In this document: positions 36,973-45,717 of the stretch, piece after piece | How the letters are laid out: every line of letters begins with the position of its first letter | Numbering within the stretch: the first letter of the stretch is position 1 | DNA from: Allohoeflea poritis | GTDB taxonomy: Bacteria > Pseudomonadota > Alphaproteobacteria > Rhizobiales > Rhizobiaceae | Length of the DNA stretch: 64,000 nucleotides | Direction of reading: 5' to 3' | Assembly (NCBI RefSeq): GCF_027889715.1 | Contig: NZ_JAPJZH010000002.1 | Coordinates: 1-64,000, forward strand | Translations under genes and position numbers: made by a program | The notes under the pieces: model-generated | What the model saw: only the letters and a program-made list of their open reading frames with translations | What the model was told of the DNA's origin: nothing | The model's database searches: none

Positions 36973-38252
36973 CCGGAACGCCGCATCTGATCGACGATTG
37001 TTTCCTTCACGACAAGGGCCGCATGCGCCATGACGACGTCGTGGCGCTGATCACATCCCGCCTTGGCCCTGTGGTCGGCATTTCAAGCGTGCGCCTCGAT
37101 AACCTGTCGGGCCGGCTGCTTGCCGAAGGTGTCGAAGCGCCACGAAACGTTCCCCTGCACGACAACAGCGCCGTCGACGGCTACGCCTTTGCCCATGGCG
37201 ACTATGCGGCCGACAACACGATGACCATCGGCCCGCGCATTGCCGCTGGAGACCGCCCGCCCGCCCCGCTTGCCGGCGGCGCGGCAGCGCGTATCTTCAC
37301 CGGCGCTGTCATGCCGCCGAATGCCGACACGGTCGCCATGCAGGAAGATTGCACGGTCTCCGACGACGGCATGTCCGTCACGATCCCCGCCGGGCTGCGC
37401 CCGGGCGCCAACCGGCGCCTTGCCGGAGAGGACGTCAAGGCCGGCGACCGGTTGCTTGTGCCTGGTCAGCGACTGCGTCCTCAGGATATCGCCGCCCTCG
37501 CCTCGCTCGGAAAATCCGAGATTGGCGTTTTCGACAAGCTTCGCGTGGCCATCGTTTCCACGGGCAACGAACTGGTCGAACCCGGAAGCGTAGCCGTGCT
37601 CAACGAAGGCCAGGTATTCGATACCAACCGCCACATGCTTGCCGCCCTTTGCCGCGACCTGCCGGTCGCGACAACAGATCTCGGTATCCTCGAAGACGAT
37701 GAGGCCGCCATCTCAGCCGCGCTCTCCAAGGCGGCCGCCGATCACAACGTCATTCTGACCACCGGCGGCGCATCGCGCGGCGAAGAGGATCATATCGTGC
37801 GCACCATCGACCGGCTCGGCAAGCGCCATCTGTGGCAGATCGCCATCAAGCCGGGCCGCCCGATGTCGTTCGGCCAGATCGGCGACTGCGTTTTTCTCGG
37901 ACTGCCGGGAAATCCTGTCGCCGCCTTCGTGTGTTTCCTGCTCTATTGCTGCCCCGCCCTCCGGTTGCTGGGCGGCGGCACGTATCGGGAGCCGCGGCGT
38001 TACGCGCTGCCCGCCGGCTTCGCGATCAAGTCAAAGAAACCCGACCGCCGTGAATTCCAGCGCGGCTGGCTGGAAACGGACGACAAGGGCAATACGGTGG
38101 TGCAGAAATATCCGCGTGACGGCTCCGGCCTCATTTCCGGTCTGCGCAGCGCCGGCGGACTCATTGAACTGGGTGAGGATATCCGCGCCGTGAAGCCCGG
38201 AGATCCCGTCAACTACATTCCATTTTCCGAATTCGGGATCACCACGGGGTGA
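36969..38252 (+). CDS. moeA: molybdopterin molybdenumtransferase
   Basis: Inserts molybdate into adenylylated molybdopterin. 427 residues with the MoeA four-domain layout: NSAVDGYAFA early, RIFTGAVMPPNADTV near 110, the MPT-binding TTGGASRGEEDHI near 260, and KPGRPMSFG...GLPGNPVAAFV in domain III. The C-terminal domain IV begins after that and is complete. It is the last gene of the coupled fdhD-mobA-mobB-moeA block; no strong terminator follows. Confidence 0.95.
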   Translation: MTGTPHLIDDCFLHDKGRMRHDDVVALITSRLGPVVGISSVRLDNLSGRLLAEGVEAPRNVPLHDNSAVDGYAFAHGDYAADNTMTIGPRIAAGDRPPAPLAGGAAARIFTGAVMPPNADTVAMQEDCTVSDDGMSVTIPAGLRPGANRRLAGEDVKAGDRLLVPGQRLRPQDIAALASLGKSEIGVFDKLRVAIVSTGNELVEPGSVAVLNEGQVFDTNRHMLAALCRDLPVATTDLGILEDDEAAISAALSKAAADHNVILTTGGASRGEEDHIVRTIDRLGKRHLWQIAIKPGRPMSFGQIGDCVFLGLPGNPVAAFVCFLLYCCPALRLLGGGTYREPRRYALPAGFAIKSKKPDRREFQRGWLETDDKGNTVVQKYPRDGSGLISGLRSAGGLIELGEDIRAVKPGDPVNYIPFSEFGITTG

Positions 38253-38472
38253 AAACTGATTTGCCCCGGTAGCGGCATGCGCGGCGCAAACCACCGCAGA
38301 TTGGCGCTTTGACAGCGACATTTTGCGCAATAACGGGGCCTTAGCTCTCAATTTTGCTGTTGCAATTTGTTCAAAAACAGTGGGAATATCGCCGCCTGAG
38401 CGGGGCACAGGGGACCCGCAACAATGTGCCGCCAACATCAACGAACAAGGCACGATATCAGGAAGGATAAAC

Positions 38473-39261
38473 ATGCGTATTTCCAAGTACCTTACTCTTG
38501 CAGCCTCCGCGGCCGCACTGGCCTTGACGGTCGGTATCGCGCAGGCCGACAACCACATCAAGTCAATCAAGATCGGTACCGAAGGCGCTTACCCGCCATT
38601 CAACAATCTGACCTCGGACGGCAAGCTGGAAGGCTTCGACATCGACATCGCCAACGCGCTTTGCGAACAAATGAAGGTCGAGTGCGAATTCGTCACCAAT
38701 GACTGGGACGGCATGATCCCGTCTCTGATCGCCGGCAAGTTCGACGCCATCATCGCCTCCATGTCCATCACGGAGGAGCGCATGGAAAAGGTCGACTTCT
38801 CCGACAAGTACTACAACACGCCGCCGGCCATCGCGGTGCCGAAGGATTCCGACATCACCGACGCCTCCGACGCCGGCCTGAAGGGCAAGGTGCTTGGCGC
38901 CCAGAGCTCGACCACGCACTCCAACTATGCCGAGGAAAAACTTCCGTCGGTGGAACTGCGCCTCTATCCGACACCGGATGAGTACAAGCTCGACATTGCC
39001 AGCGGCCGTGTCGATGCCGTCATTGACGACGTCGTTGTGCTTTCGGACTGGCTGAAGACCGACGATGGCGCCTGCTGCAAGATTCTCGACACGCTGACGC
39101 CCGATCCGGTGATCAACGGCCCGGGCGCCGGCATCGCGATCCGCAAGGGCGAGGACGAACTGCGCGAGATGTTCAGCGAGGCGATTATCGCCATCCGCGA
39201 AAACGGAAAATACAAGGAAATCAACGACAAATACTTCGAATTTGACGTTTATGGCGAGTGA
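38473..39261 (+). CDS. periplasmic polar/basic amino-acid-binding protein of an ABC importer
   Basis: 262 residues: signal peptide (to about AQADNH, residue 25), then a type II binding fold of the HisJ/ArgT/OccT cluster. Conserved pieces are GTEGAYPPFNNL, GKLEGFDIDIANALC, DGMIPSLIAGKFDAIIASMSITEER and DVVVLSDWL. These commonly bind lysine, arginine, ornithine or opines; which one cannot be told. ATG 38473 follows AGGAAGGATAAAC. The two permease genes come after a terminator, so this gene is probably expressed more strongly than they are. Confidence 0.92.
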   Translation: MRISKYLTLAASAAALALTVGIAQADNHIKSIKIGTEGAYPPFNNLTSDGKLEGFDIDIANALCEQMKVECEFVTNDWDGMIPSLIAGKFDAIIASMSITEERMEKVDFSDKYYNTPPAIAVPKDSDITDASDAGLKGKVLGAQSSTTHSNYAEEKLPSVELRLYPTPDEYKLDIASGRVDAVIDDVVVLSDWLKTDDGACCKILDTLTPDPVINGPGAGIAIRKGEDELREMFSEAIIAIRENGKYKEINDKYFEFDVYGE

Positions 39262-39288
39262 TCGCCGGCCTTGTTTGATATGACAGGA

Positions 39289-39318
39289 AACGGCGGGATC
39301 ATTCCCGCCGTTTTTTTT
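39289..39318 (+). terminator. Rho-independent (partial) terminator between binding-protein and permease genes
   Basis: Stem AACGGCGGGA (39289-39298) with its complement at 39303-39312, 4-base loop, followed by an unbroken T-run. In ABC operons such a site after the binding protein usually limits read-through to the permeases. Confidence 0.9.
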
Positions 39319-39357
39319 ATAAAGGGGAAGACGCGGCCCAGACCGTGAAAACAAAAA

Positions 39358-40071
39358 ATGGAACAGACCTTAACGCTGCTGAGCTTCGGCCCTGACGGCT
39401 GGGGTGACCAGATCGCTTCCGGCGTTCTTGTCACCGTCGGCCTTGCCCTGGCGACTTTGCCGCTCGGTCTCGTCGTCGGTTTCCTGCTGGCGCTCGCCAA
39501 GCAGAGCGACGAGAAGGCCCTGAAGATGGCCGCCGAAATCTACACCACCATTTTTCGCGGCCTTCCGGAGCTGTTGACCCTGTTCCTGGTCTATTTCGGA
39601 CTTCAGATCGGCATCAGGGAGGCAGTGTCGGCTCTCGGCTTCGAAACGCAGATCGAGATCAACTCGTTCCTTGCCGGCATGATCGCATTGGGTGTCGTCT
39701 TCTCCGCCTTTGCCAGCGAGGTATTCCTGTCTGCATTCCGGGCCATCCCCGCCGGTCAGTACGAGGGCGGCTACGCGCTTGGTCTGGGCAAGGTCCAGAC
39801 CATGATCAAGATCATCCTGCCGCAGCTTATCCGCATTGCCCTGCCCGGCCTTGGCAATCTGTGGATGATCCTGCTCAAGGAAACCGCACTCGTCTCGGTC
39901 ATCGGGCTTCCGGATATTCTTCGCCAGGCCGGGATCGCCGCGCGGGTCAGCAAGGAGGCGTTCCTGTTCTTCGGCACGGCCTGCCTGCTTTTCCTGGTGC
40001 TTGCCATCCTGTCGTCCTTCGTTATTCGCGCAATCGAACGCAGCGTCGAGCGGTCGGAGGTGCGGGTATGA
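39358..40071 (+). CDS. polar amino-acid ABC transporter permease (HisQ-like)
   Basis: 237 residues, about five TM segments. It carries the HisQ/HisM inner-membrane signature: TIFRGLPELLTLFLVYFG early and the cytoplasmic EAA-type loop SAFRAIPAGQYEGGYALGLGKVQTMIKIILPQ, which contacts the ATPase. ATG 39358 gives the family start. The stop overlaps the next permease start (ATGA), implying coupled synthesis. Confidence 0.94.
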   Translation: MEQTLTLLSFGPDGWGDQIASGVLVTVGLALATLPLGLVVGFLLALAKQSDEKALKMAAEIYTTIFRGLPELLTLFLVYFGLQIGIREAVSALGFETQIEINSFLAGMIALGVVFSAFASEVFLSAFRAIPAGQYEGGYALGLGKVQTMIKIILPQLIRIALPGLGNLWMILLKETALVSVIGLPDILRQAGIAARVSKEAFLFFGTACLLFLVLAILSSFVIRAIERSVERSEVRV

Positions 40072-40898
40072 GCGTTGCAAAACAGTTGATCGAGGCACAG
40101 GCCCCGCCGCCCATACCGGCGCGCCCGTGGACGACCGCGCGCATTTCCGGCCTTGCCGCCATGGCGCTCTGGCTGCTGGTCGGCGTCGGCATCATCCTTT
40201 ACCTGTTCGCCGAATGGGATCCCGAAAAGATCGATCGTTACGCGCCGCGATATTTTTCAGGATTGTGGGTGACCATTACGCTCGTTGGCATTTCCATTGT
40301 TCTGGGAGCCATCGCGTCGATCCCGGTGACGGCCGGCCGCATGTCGCAAAACCGCTGGTTTTCCGGTCCCGCCTATTGCTACGTCTACTTCTTCCGCGGA
40401 ACGCCGCTGATCGCGCAGCTCTTCCTGATCTATTACGGTCTCGGCGAGTTCCGCCCGCAACTGCAGGCAATGGGCCTGTGGGGTTTCTTCCGCGATCCGT
40501 GGAATTGCGCGATCCTCGCCTTCACGCTGAACACCGCCGCCTATCAGGCCGAGATCCTGCGCGGGGCGCTGCAGAGCGTTCCGAGAGGCCAGTTCGAAGG
40601 CGCGCGGGCGCTGGGGCTGTCGCGATTGCAGACCTATCGCAAGATCATCCTGCCGCAGGCGATGATCGTTGCTCTCCGCCCCTACGGCAACGAGATCATT
40701 CTGATGATCAAGGGATCGGCCATCGTCGCCATCATCACGGTCTTCGACCTGTTCGGTGAGACGCGGCGCGCCTATTCGCGCACCTTCGATTTCCAGACCT
40801 ATATCTGGGCGGCGATCTTCTACCTCATCATCGTCGAGGCGCTGCGCAACCTCTGGAACGTTCTGGAAAACCGCCTGACCCGGCACCTGAAGCGCTGA
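40068..40898 (+). CDS. polar amino-acid ABC transporter permease (HisM-like)
   Basis: 276 residues. It has a longer N-terminal cytoplasmic tail (to about 35) than its partner, then five TM segments, FFRGTPLIAQLFLIYYGLGEF and the EAA-type loop GALQSVPRGQFEGARALGLSRLQTYRKIILPQ. The start ATG 40068 overlaps the upstream stop. No ATP-binding subunit gene follows: the next gene is a leftward acylase whose stop is 9 bases away. Confidence 0.94.
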   Translation: MSVAKQLIEAQAPPPIPARPWTTARISGLAAMALWLLVGVGIILYLFAEWDPEKIDRYAPRYFSGLWVTITLVGISIVLGAIASIPVTAGRMSQNRWFSGPAYCYVYFFRGTPLIAQLFLIYYGLGEFRPQLQAMGLWGFFRDPWNCAILAFTLNTAAYQAEILRGALQSVPRGQFEGARALGLSRLQTYRKIILPQAMIVALRPYGNEIILMIKGSAIVAIITVFDLFGETRRAYSRTFDFQTYIWAAIFYLIIVEALRNLWNVLENRLTRHLKR

Positions 40899-40906
40899 CG
40901 GGCTTT

Positions 40907-43369
40907 CTATCCCGGCGTCAATTGCCATGTGCCGACGACATTGGGCTCGTAAAGCGCCGGATCCGCCGGGATGGTGATGCCTTCAACATTCGACCACGGC
41001 ACCGCAAAGTCGCGATAGTGTCTGGAGAACGGGTTTCCGGACTGTCCTGTCGTCTGGATATAGGTCGACAGGTCGAGATCGGCGAAATCGTAGATGCCAC
41101 GGAAGCTCGACCCGCTGGCATTGATGAACGGCGTCTCCGGGTTTTCCAGCCGCGTCCTGCCACGATCCAGCGTGAACGGGCCGCCGGCGCTGTCCACCTT
41201 GACATCGAAAAACGCATTCAGCATCGGAACCCGTGAAAACGGCGAATGGGCACCAGCCGATTTATGCGCCTCGCCCCAGTTCCAAGCATCGCGGTCCGCA
41301 CCGTAGCGTTCCTTGAGGTCTGCAATCGCGCGGTCGAGACCGGCAGCGAGGATATCCGCGCAGCTTTCCTTTTCCGACGTCCTGCCGTCGTCGCACCAGT
41401 CGCGCCGCGTTTTGCCGTCGAGCAGGTTGAGCATCACATCGCCCCGCGCCTTGAACCACGGATCGAACGCCGGTCCGAGATCGTCGCTGTAGATGCCGAT
41501 CATACTTTCGCGCAGCCATGCCATGAAGATCAGCGGTGCATTGCTGTCCCGCACCATTTCGTAGTCCCACGATCTGAGAACGGCAATGGCGGCCACATCA
41601 ACGCCGTCCCGCCCCTCTACCAACGCCAGCATCTTCGGCCCGAGTTCGGCGAATGCCAGGGACCGCACGTCCGCCTGCGCATCACGGCTCATGGCGAAGG
41701 TCTGTGGCGTCCGGTTGTCGACGATCAGTTCGTCCACCCGCTCCTGTCGCCAGGGCTCCTCCCAGTCCAGCGTCAGGAGATAAGGATAGTCGGGGCCGAC
41801 AATCTTGGTGTTGGCTGTCCCGATAGCCCCGATTTCCGGATTGTTCTGCCGTGGCAGGCGCGAGAAGGGAATTGTGCCCTTCCAGTCATAGGTGGCATCC
41901 CAGCCCGGCACGGGCGCCCGCCCCATCACGGCGTTGCGCGGGTCCCGCACCGGTACCCTGCCCGGCGCGATCAGCCCTATATTGCCGGCGGCATCGGCAA
42001 TCACCATCGACTGCATCGGGGTCACATAGCTCGACATCGCCGCCTGGAATTGCTCGACCGTTGTGGCGTCAAGAGCCTTGAGGCCGGCATTCATCGTCAG
42101 ATCATCCGCCGCCAGCGCCACCCATTGCAGCGTGGCGACGGTGTTGTCCGGCAGATACTGACCGATACTGAGATAGCTGGGCGGCAGGACCGGACCGTGA
42201 CGGGTCCAGCGGCGGGTAAAGACCTGCTCACCCCCGTCACGTATCTTGATCGTCTCCTGTTTGCTGCCGAAGGCCTGCCAACCATCCGGCGTCAGATATT
42301 CGTCCTCGTTGTCCGGATTGACCTTCTCGACAAAGATATCCTGGACGTCCGAGCCGGTATTGGTCAGCCCCCAGGCCAGCGTATCGCTGCGCCCGAGCAA
42401 TACCAGCGGCGACCCCGGCGTCGTGGCACCGATGAAATTGCGCGCTCCATCGCCAGCCTCGAGCCGCAAATGCGCAAGATACCAGATGGAAGGCGCCGAC
42501 AAGGACAAATGCGGATCGTTCGCCAGGATCGGCTTGCCGCTTTCCGTTCGCGATCCGGAGACAACCCAGTTGTTGGACGCGCCCTTGCGCGTTTGATCCT
42601 GCAGCGGCAGCAGGAAGGCATCGCGCTGATCGCCATCGCCGGAAACCTCCAAGGGACCGGATGCGAGTTCCAGCAACGCGGTCAGGTCCGGCAAGACAGG
42701 TGCATTGTCGCCCGGAAGCAGAGGCAGCAATTCGGCTATGTCCTCGGACGAATAGCCCAGCCGTGCGAAGGCCAGCCGCATCACCTCGTCGGATGCGTTT
42801 TTGCCGAGCGTCACGGACATCATCTTGAGCGCCGCGACCGTGTGCGCGGGCTGCCAGGGTTCCGGCGTATGGCCAAGAATGACGAACTCCGGCGGCAGCC
42901 TCGAGGCAAAAAAGCGCGCGTCCCGCGACATCCAGGCATTGATTCCGGCGGTATAAGCATCGACCGCCGCGCGGCTTTCATCCGACAACAGATCGTAGGA
43001 TTGCTTCGCCGCGTCGAACAGGCCCATGCTGCGCAGCCAGATGTCGCTATCGACCGTCGCCTCGCCGAACAGCTCGGACAGACGGCCCTGCGCGGCGATG
43101 CGCACCACTTCCATCTGCCAGAGGCGGTCCTGCGCGTGCGCGAAACCGAGCCCCGTGAAGACATCGTTCATGCTCGCGCCGCTGATATGCGGCACGCCGT
43201 TCTCGTCGCGCGCTATGGTCACCGTTTCGGAAAGCGGCGTGACCTGCATGGTGCCCGAAACCGGCGGCAGCGAGCGCGCCATCCAGATGAAACCGGCACC
43301 GGCAGCCACGATGATCAGGGGAACCGCGACAAAAATAAACCGCACAAGGGCTTTGATGATCCGCCGCAT
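40907..43369 (-). CDS. penicillin-acylase-family Ntn hydrolase
   Basis: 820 residues: an N-terminal hydrophobic segment (10-30) for export or anchoring, an alpha chain, a spacer and a beta chain. After self-cleavage the beta chain would start with Ser265 (KGAS-NNWVVSGSRTESG), the N-terminal nucleophile. The following KPILANDPHL and the QSMVIADAAGNIG segment are typical of the S45 peptidase family. Members hydrolyse penicillins, acyl-homoserine lactones or other acyl amides; this one is not specified by the sequence. A mature periplasmic enzyme is expected. It is divergent from the dehydrogenase gene at 43434. Confidence 0.92.
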   Translation of the reverse strand: MRRIIKALVRFIFVAVPLIIVAAGAGFIWMARSLPPVSGTMQVTPLSETVTIARDENGVPHISGASMNDVFTGLGFAHAQDRLWQMEVVRIAAQGRLSELFGEATVDSDIWLRSMGLFDAAKQSYDLLSDESRAAVDAYTAGINAWMSRDARFFASRLPPEFVILGHTPEPWQPAHTVAALKMMSVTLGKNASDEVMRLAFARLGYSSEDIAELLPLLPGDNAPVLPDLTALLELASGPLEVSGDGDQRDAFLLPLQDQTRKGASNNWVVSGSRTESGKPILANDPHLSLSAPSIWYLAHLRLEAGDGARNFIGATTPGSPLVLLGRSDTLAWGLTNTGSDVQDIFVEKVNPDNEDEYLTPDGWQAFGSKQETIKIRDGGEQVFTRRWTRHGPVLPPSYLSIGQYLPDNTVATLQWVALAADDLTMNAGLKALDATTVEQFQAAMSSYVTPMQSMVIADAAGNIGLIAPGRVPVRDPRNAVMGRAPVPGWDATYDWKGTIPFSRLPRQNNPEIGAIGTANTKIVGPDYPYLLTLDWEEPWRQERVDELIVDNRTPQTFAMSRDAQADVRSLAFAELGPKMLALVEGRDGVDVAAIAVLRSWDYEMVRDSNAPLIFMAWLRESMIGIYSDDLGPAFDPWFKARGDVMLNLLDGKTRRDWCDDGRTSEKESCADILAAGLDRAIADLKERYGADRDAWNWGEAHKSAGAHSPFSRVPMLNAFFDVKVDSAGGPFTLDRGRTRLENPETPFINASGSSFRGIYDFADLDLSTYIQTTGQSGNPFSRHYRDFAVPWSNVEGITIPADPALYEPNVVGTWQLTPG

Positions 43370-43433
43370 TGATCTATTCCCTCCTGAAATGCACTCGAAT
43401 GATCGGGCAGCACTTTGCAGAAGGGCGAATGAT

Positions 43434-44303
43434 ATGGCAACAGCGGCATTTATCGGACTGGGGGTTATGGGCTATCACATGGCCGGGCACCTGCGCACGC
43501 GCGGCGGCCACGAGGTCTGTGTCTATAACCGCACGGGTGCGAAAGCCGAAAAATGGGTGGCCGAATTTGGCGGCCGTTCCGCGAAAACGCCGCGCGAAGC
43601 CGCCGAGGGCGCCGAATTCGTCTTTGCCTGCGTCGGCAATGATGACGACTTGCGCTCCGTGACGACCGGTCCCGACGGCGCTTTTCACGGCATGGCACCG
43701 GGCGCAGTCTTTGTCGACAACACAACGGCCTCGGCTGAGGTCGCCCGCGAATTGGCCGAGGCCGCGTCACAAATGGGCTTCGGTTTTCTTGACGCCCCGA
43801 TCTCCGGCGGCGAGGCCGGCGCACAAAACGGCGCCCTGACGGTGATGGTCGGCGGCAAGCCCGAGATCTTCGAAAAGGCGCGGCCGGTCATCGATTGCTA
43901 TGCCAAGATGGTCGGGCTCATGGGCGATGTCGGCAGCGGCCAGCTCACCAAGATGGTCAACCAGATCTGCATTGCCGGCCTTGTCCAGGGCCTTTCGGAG
44001 GGCATCCATTTCGGCAAGGCCGCCGGGCTCGACATTGAAAAGGTCATCGATGTCATTTCCAAGGGTGCGGCGGGTTCCTGGCAGATGGAAAACCGCCACA
44101 AGACAATGAATGACGGTCACTATGAGCACGGCTTCGCCGTCGACTGGATGCGCAAGGACCTGGCAATCGTGCTTGAGGAAGCCCGCAACAACGGCGCCAG
44201 CCTTCCGGTGACGGCGCTGGTCGACCAGTTCTACCGCGAGATCCAGACAATGGGCGGCAACCGCTGGGACACATCCTCGCTGCTGGCGCGTCTGGAGCGC
44301 TGA
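43434..44303 (+). CDS. NAD(P)-dependent beta-hydroxyacid dehydrogenase (HIBADH family)
   Basis: 289 residues. Rossmann dinucleotide motif AFIGLGVMGYHMAGHL at the N terminus, substrate-binding DAPISGGEAGAQNGALTVMVGG near 115-135, and the catalytic Lys region GQLTKMVNQICIAG near 165-180. The family includes 3-hydroxyisobutyrate and tartronate-semialdehyde reductases and succinic-semialdehyde-type reductases; the exact substrate is open. ATG 43434 is chosen over the much longer upstream frame, which lies in the shadow of the acylase. It ends one base before the next gene. Confidence 0.92.
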   Translation: MATAAFIGLGVMGYHMAGHLRTRGGHEVCVYNRTGAKAEKWVAEFGGRSAKTPREAAEGAEFVFACVGNDDDLRSVTTGPDGAFHGMAPGAVFVDNTTASAEVARELAEAASQMGFGFLDAPISGGEAGAQNGALTVMVGGKPEIFEKARPVIDCYAKMVGLMGDVGSGQLTKMVNQICIAGLVQGLSEGIHFGKAAGLDIEKVIDVISKGAAGSWQMENRHKTMNDGHYEHGFAVDWMRKDLAIVLEEARNNGASLPVTALVDQFYREIQTMGGNRWDTSSLLARLER

Positions 44304-44304
44304 T

Positions 44305-45021
44305 TTGCGAGGCGGCGAACCGTCACCGGACTGGCGTTGCGATGACGTCGTGGACTGGCTTCGCGCCCACGCCTCGCCCGACGATATCGCCGGAATGGCT
44401 CGCTTCGGGATTGATACCGAACTTGCGCTCGGCATACGCAATGCCGAACTTCGGCCGCTCGCCCGCAAGATAAGGCGCAACCACGAGCGGGCCCTCGACC
44501 TTTGGCAGACCGGCATACGCGAGGCGCGCCTGCTCGCCTGTTTCAGCGACGAGCCGACAAAGGTAACGGTGGACCAGGCATGGGCATGGGTCGCCGAGTT
44601 CAACTCCTGGGAGGTCGTCGATCATGCGGCGGCGCTGTTCGTGGAAGCTGAGCTGCATGACGCAATAATCGAACCCTTCGCGGCCGACGAACGCGAATTC
44701 GTCCGCCGCGCCGGTTTTGCGACCATGGCCTGGGGCGCGGTGCATCTGAAGAAGCATCCGGACAGTGTCATGCTGGCCTGGCTGCCGCTCATCGAACGCC
44801 ATGCGAAGGATCAGCGGAACTTCGTCAAGAAAGCCGTCAACTGGGCACTGCGCCAGATCGGAAAGCGCTCGCTCGGACTTCACGAACCGGCTCTGGCGCT
44901 GGCGGAAAAACTGGCGGCAAGCGACGACCGGACGGAGCGATGGATCGGCAAGGATGCCGTCAAGGAACTCACCGCACCGAAAACGTTCGACCGGCTCGCA
45001 GCGAAAGCGAAGAAGGCGTGA
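44305..45021 (+). CDS. AlkD-like DNA alkylation repair protein (HEAT-like repeats)
   Basis: 238 residues, all-helical, with the AlkD pattern: ELALGIRNAELRPLARKIRRNHERALDLW near 45-72, AWVAEFNSWEVVDHAAALF near 100-120 and KHPDSVMLAWLPLIERHAKDQRNFVKKAVNWALRQIGKRS near 150-190. AlkD proteins excise 3- and 7-alkylpurines using a HEAT-repeat scaffold. The Asp and Trp residues of the binding cleft appear kept. TTG start at 44305 has GGAG upstream; the gene begins one base after the dehydrogenase stop, suggesting coupling. Confidence 0.87.
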   Translation: MRGGEPSPDWRCDDVVDWLRAHASPDDIAGMARFGIDTELALGIRNAELRPLARKIRRNHERALDLWQTGIREARLLACFSDEPTKVTVDQAWAWVAEFNSWEVVDHAAALFVEAELHDAIIEPFAADEREFVRRAGFATMAWGAVHLKKHPDSVMLAWLPLIERHAKDQRNFVKKAVNWALRQIGKRSLGLHEPALALAEKLAASDDRTERWIGKDAVKELTAPKTFDRLAAKAKKA

Positions 45022-45036
45022 CGCTTTGGCGTGGAC

Positions 45037-45528
45037 CTACGCCGGTTCCGAGGCCCGGCTTCCGTCGATCACCATATAGTCGAGCGGAAGTTCCGTCGTG
45101 TATTTGATCTGCTCCATGGCAAAGGACGACGAGACGTCCCGGATCTCGATCTTCTTGATCAGCCGCTGGTAGAAGGCGTCATAGGCGGCGATATCCGGCA
45201 CCACCACGCGCAGCAGATAATCGACCTCGCCGCTCATCCGGTAGAATTCGACCACTTCCGGAAACTGCGTGATGACCTCCGAAAACCGCATCAGCCATTC
45301 ATGCGAATGCGAATTGGTGCGGATCGCCACAAAGACGGTGACATTGGCGTTGATCTTGGACTGGTCGAGCAGCGCCACCCTGCGGCGGATCACGCCTTCT
45401 TCTTCCAGTTTCTGAATGCGCCGCCAGCATGGTGTGGTGGACAGGCCGACCTTCTTGGCGATATCGGCCACCGCCAAAGTCGAATCTTCCTGCAAAAGCC
45501 GCAGTATCTTTCGGTCAAGCCGGTCCAT
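45037..45528 (-). CDS. Lrp/AsnC-family transcriptional regulator
   Basis: 163 residues: N-terminal helix-turn-helix (LDRKILRLLQEDSTLAVADIAKKVGLSTTPCWRRIQKLEEEGVI) and C-terminal RAM ligand-binding domain (FSEVITQFPEVVEFYRMSGEVDYLLRVVVPDIAAYDAFYQRL). Typical one-domain-each Lrp architecture, forming octamers that respond to amino acids. No metabolic gene is attached to it, so targets are unknown. The A+T-rich palindrome upstream (45660-45691) is a candidate autoregulatory site. It is convergent with the AlkD gene. Confidence 0.94.
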   Translation of the reverse strand: MDRLDRKILRLLQEDSTLAVADIAKKVGLSTTPCWRRIQKLEEEGVIRRRVALLDQSKINANVTVFVAIRTNSHSHEWLMRFSEVITQFPEVVEFYRMSGEVDYLLRVVVPDIAAYDAFYQRLIKKIEIRDVSSSFAMEQIKYTTELPLDYMVIDGSRASEPA

Positions 45529-45659
45529 CCCGGTTCTCCTTGTTGCACGCCGTCACGGTCGCCTGTGTTCACAGGCTTTTGCCAGAACCGGACACGCGTT
45601 GACGGAACATATTTTTACATACGCTCTAAATCGCATGAATTTTCGGAAATTCAATCCCC

Positions 45660-45691
45660 AAATAGAAAAATGGTAAAACTATTTTCTATTT
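45660..45691. promoter_or_regulatory. A+T-rich 10-bp inverted repeat upstream of the Lrp-family gene
   Basis: AAATAGAAAA (45660-45669) is mirrored by TTTTCTATTT (45682-45691) across a 12-base spacer, in an otherwise A+T-rich stretch that stands out from the G+C-rich surroundings. It sits 132 bases before the Lrp gene start and 27 bases after the UDG-family stop. An Lrp binding site is plausible; a weak terminator for the leftward UDG gene is the alternative. Confidence 0.45.
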
Positions 45692-45717
45692 TTCCGACTT
45701 TCTCGGAGCATCCAACA

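Noticed and set aside
41246-43372. A 708-residue open frame antisense to the penicillin-acylase gene
   Set aside because: It mirrors the acylase codons and contains no family motifs; the acylase has the Ntn Ser265 and complete S45 features.
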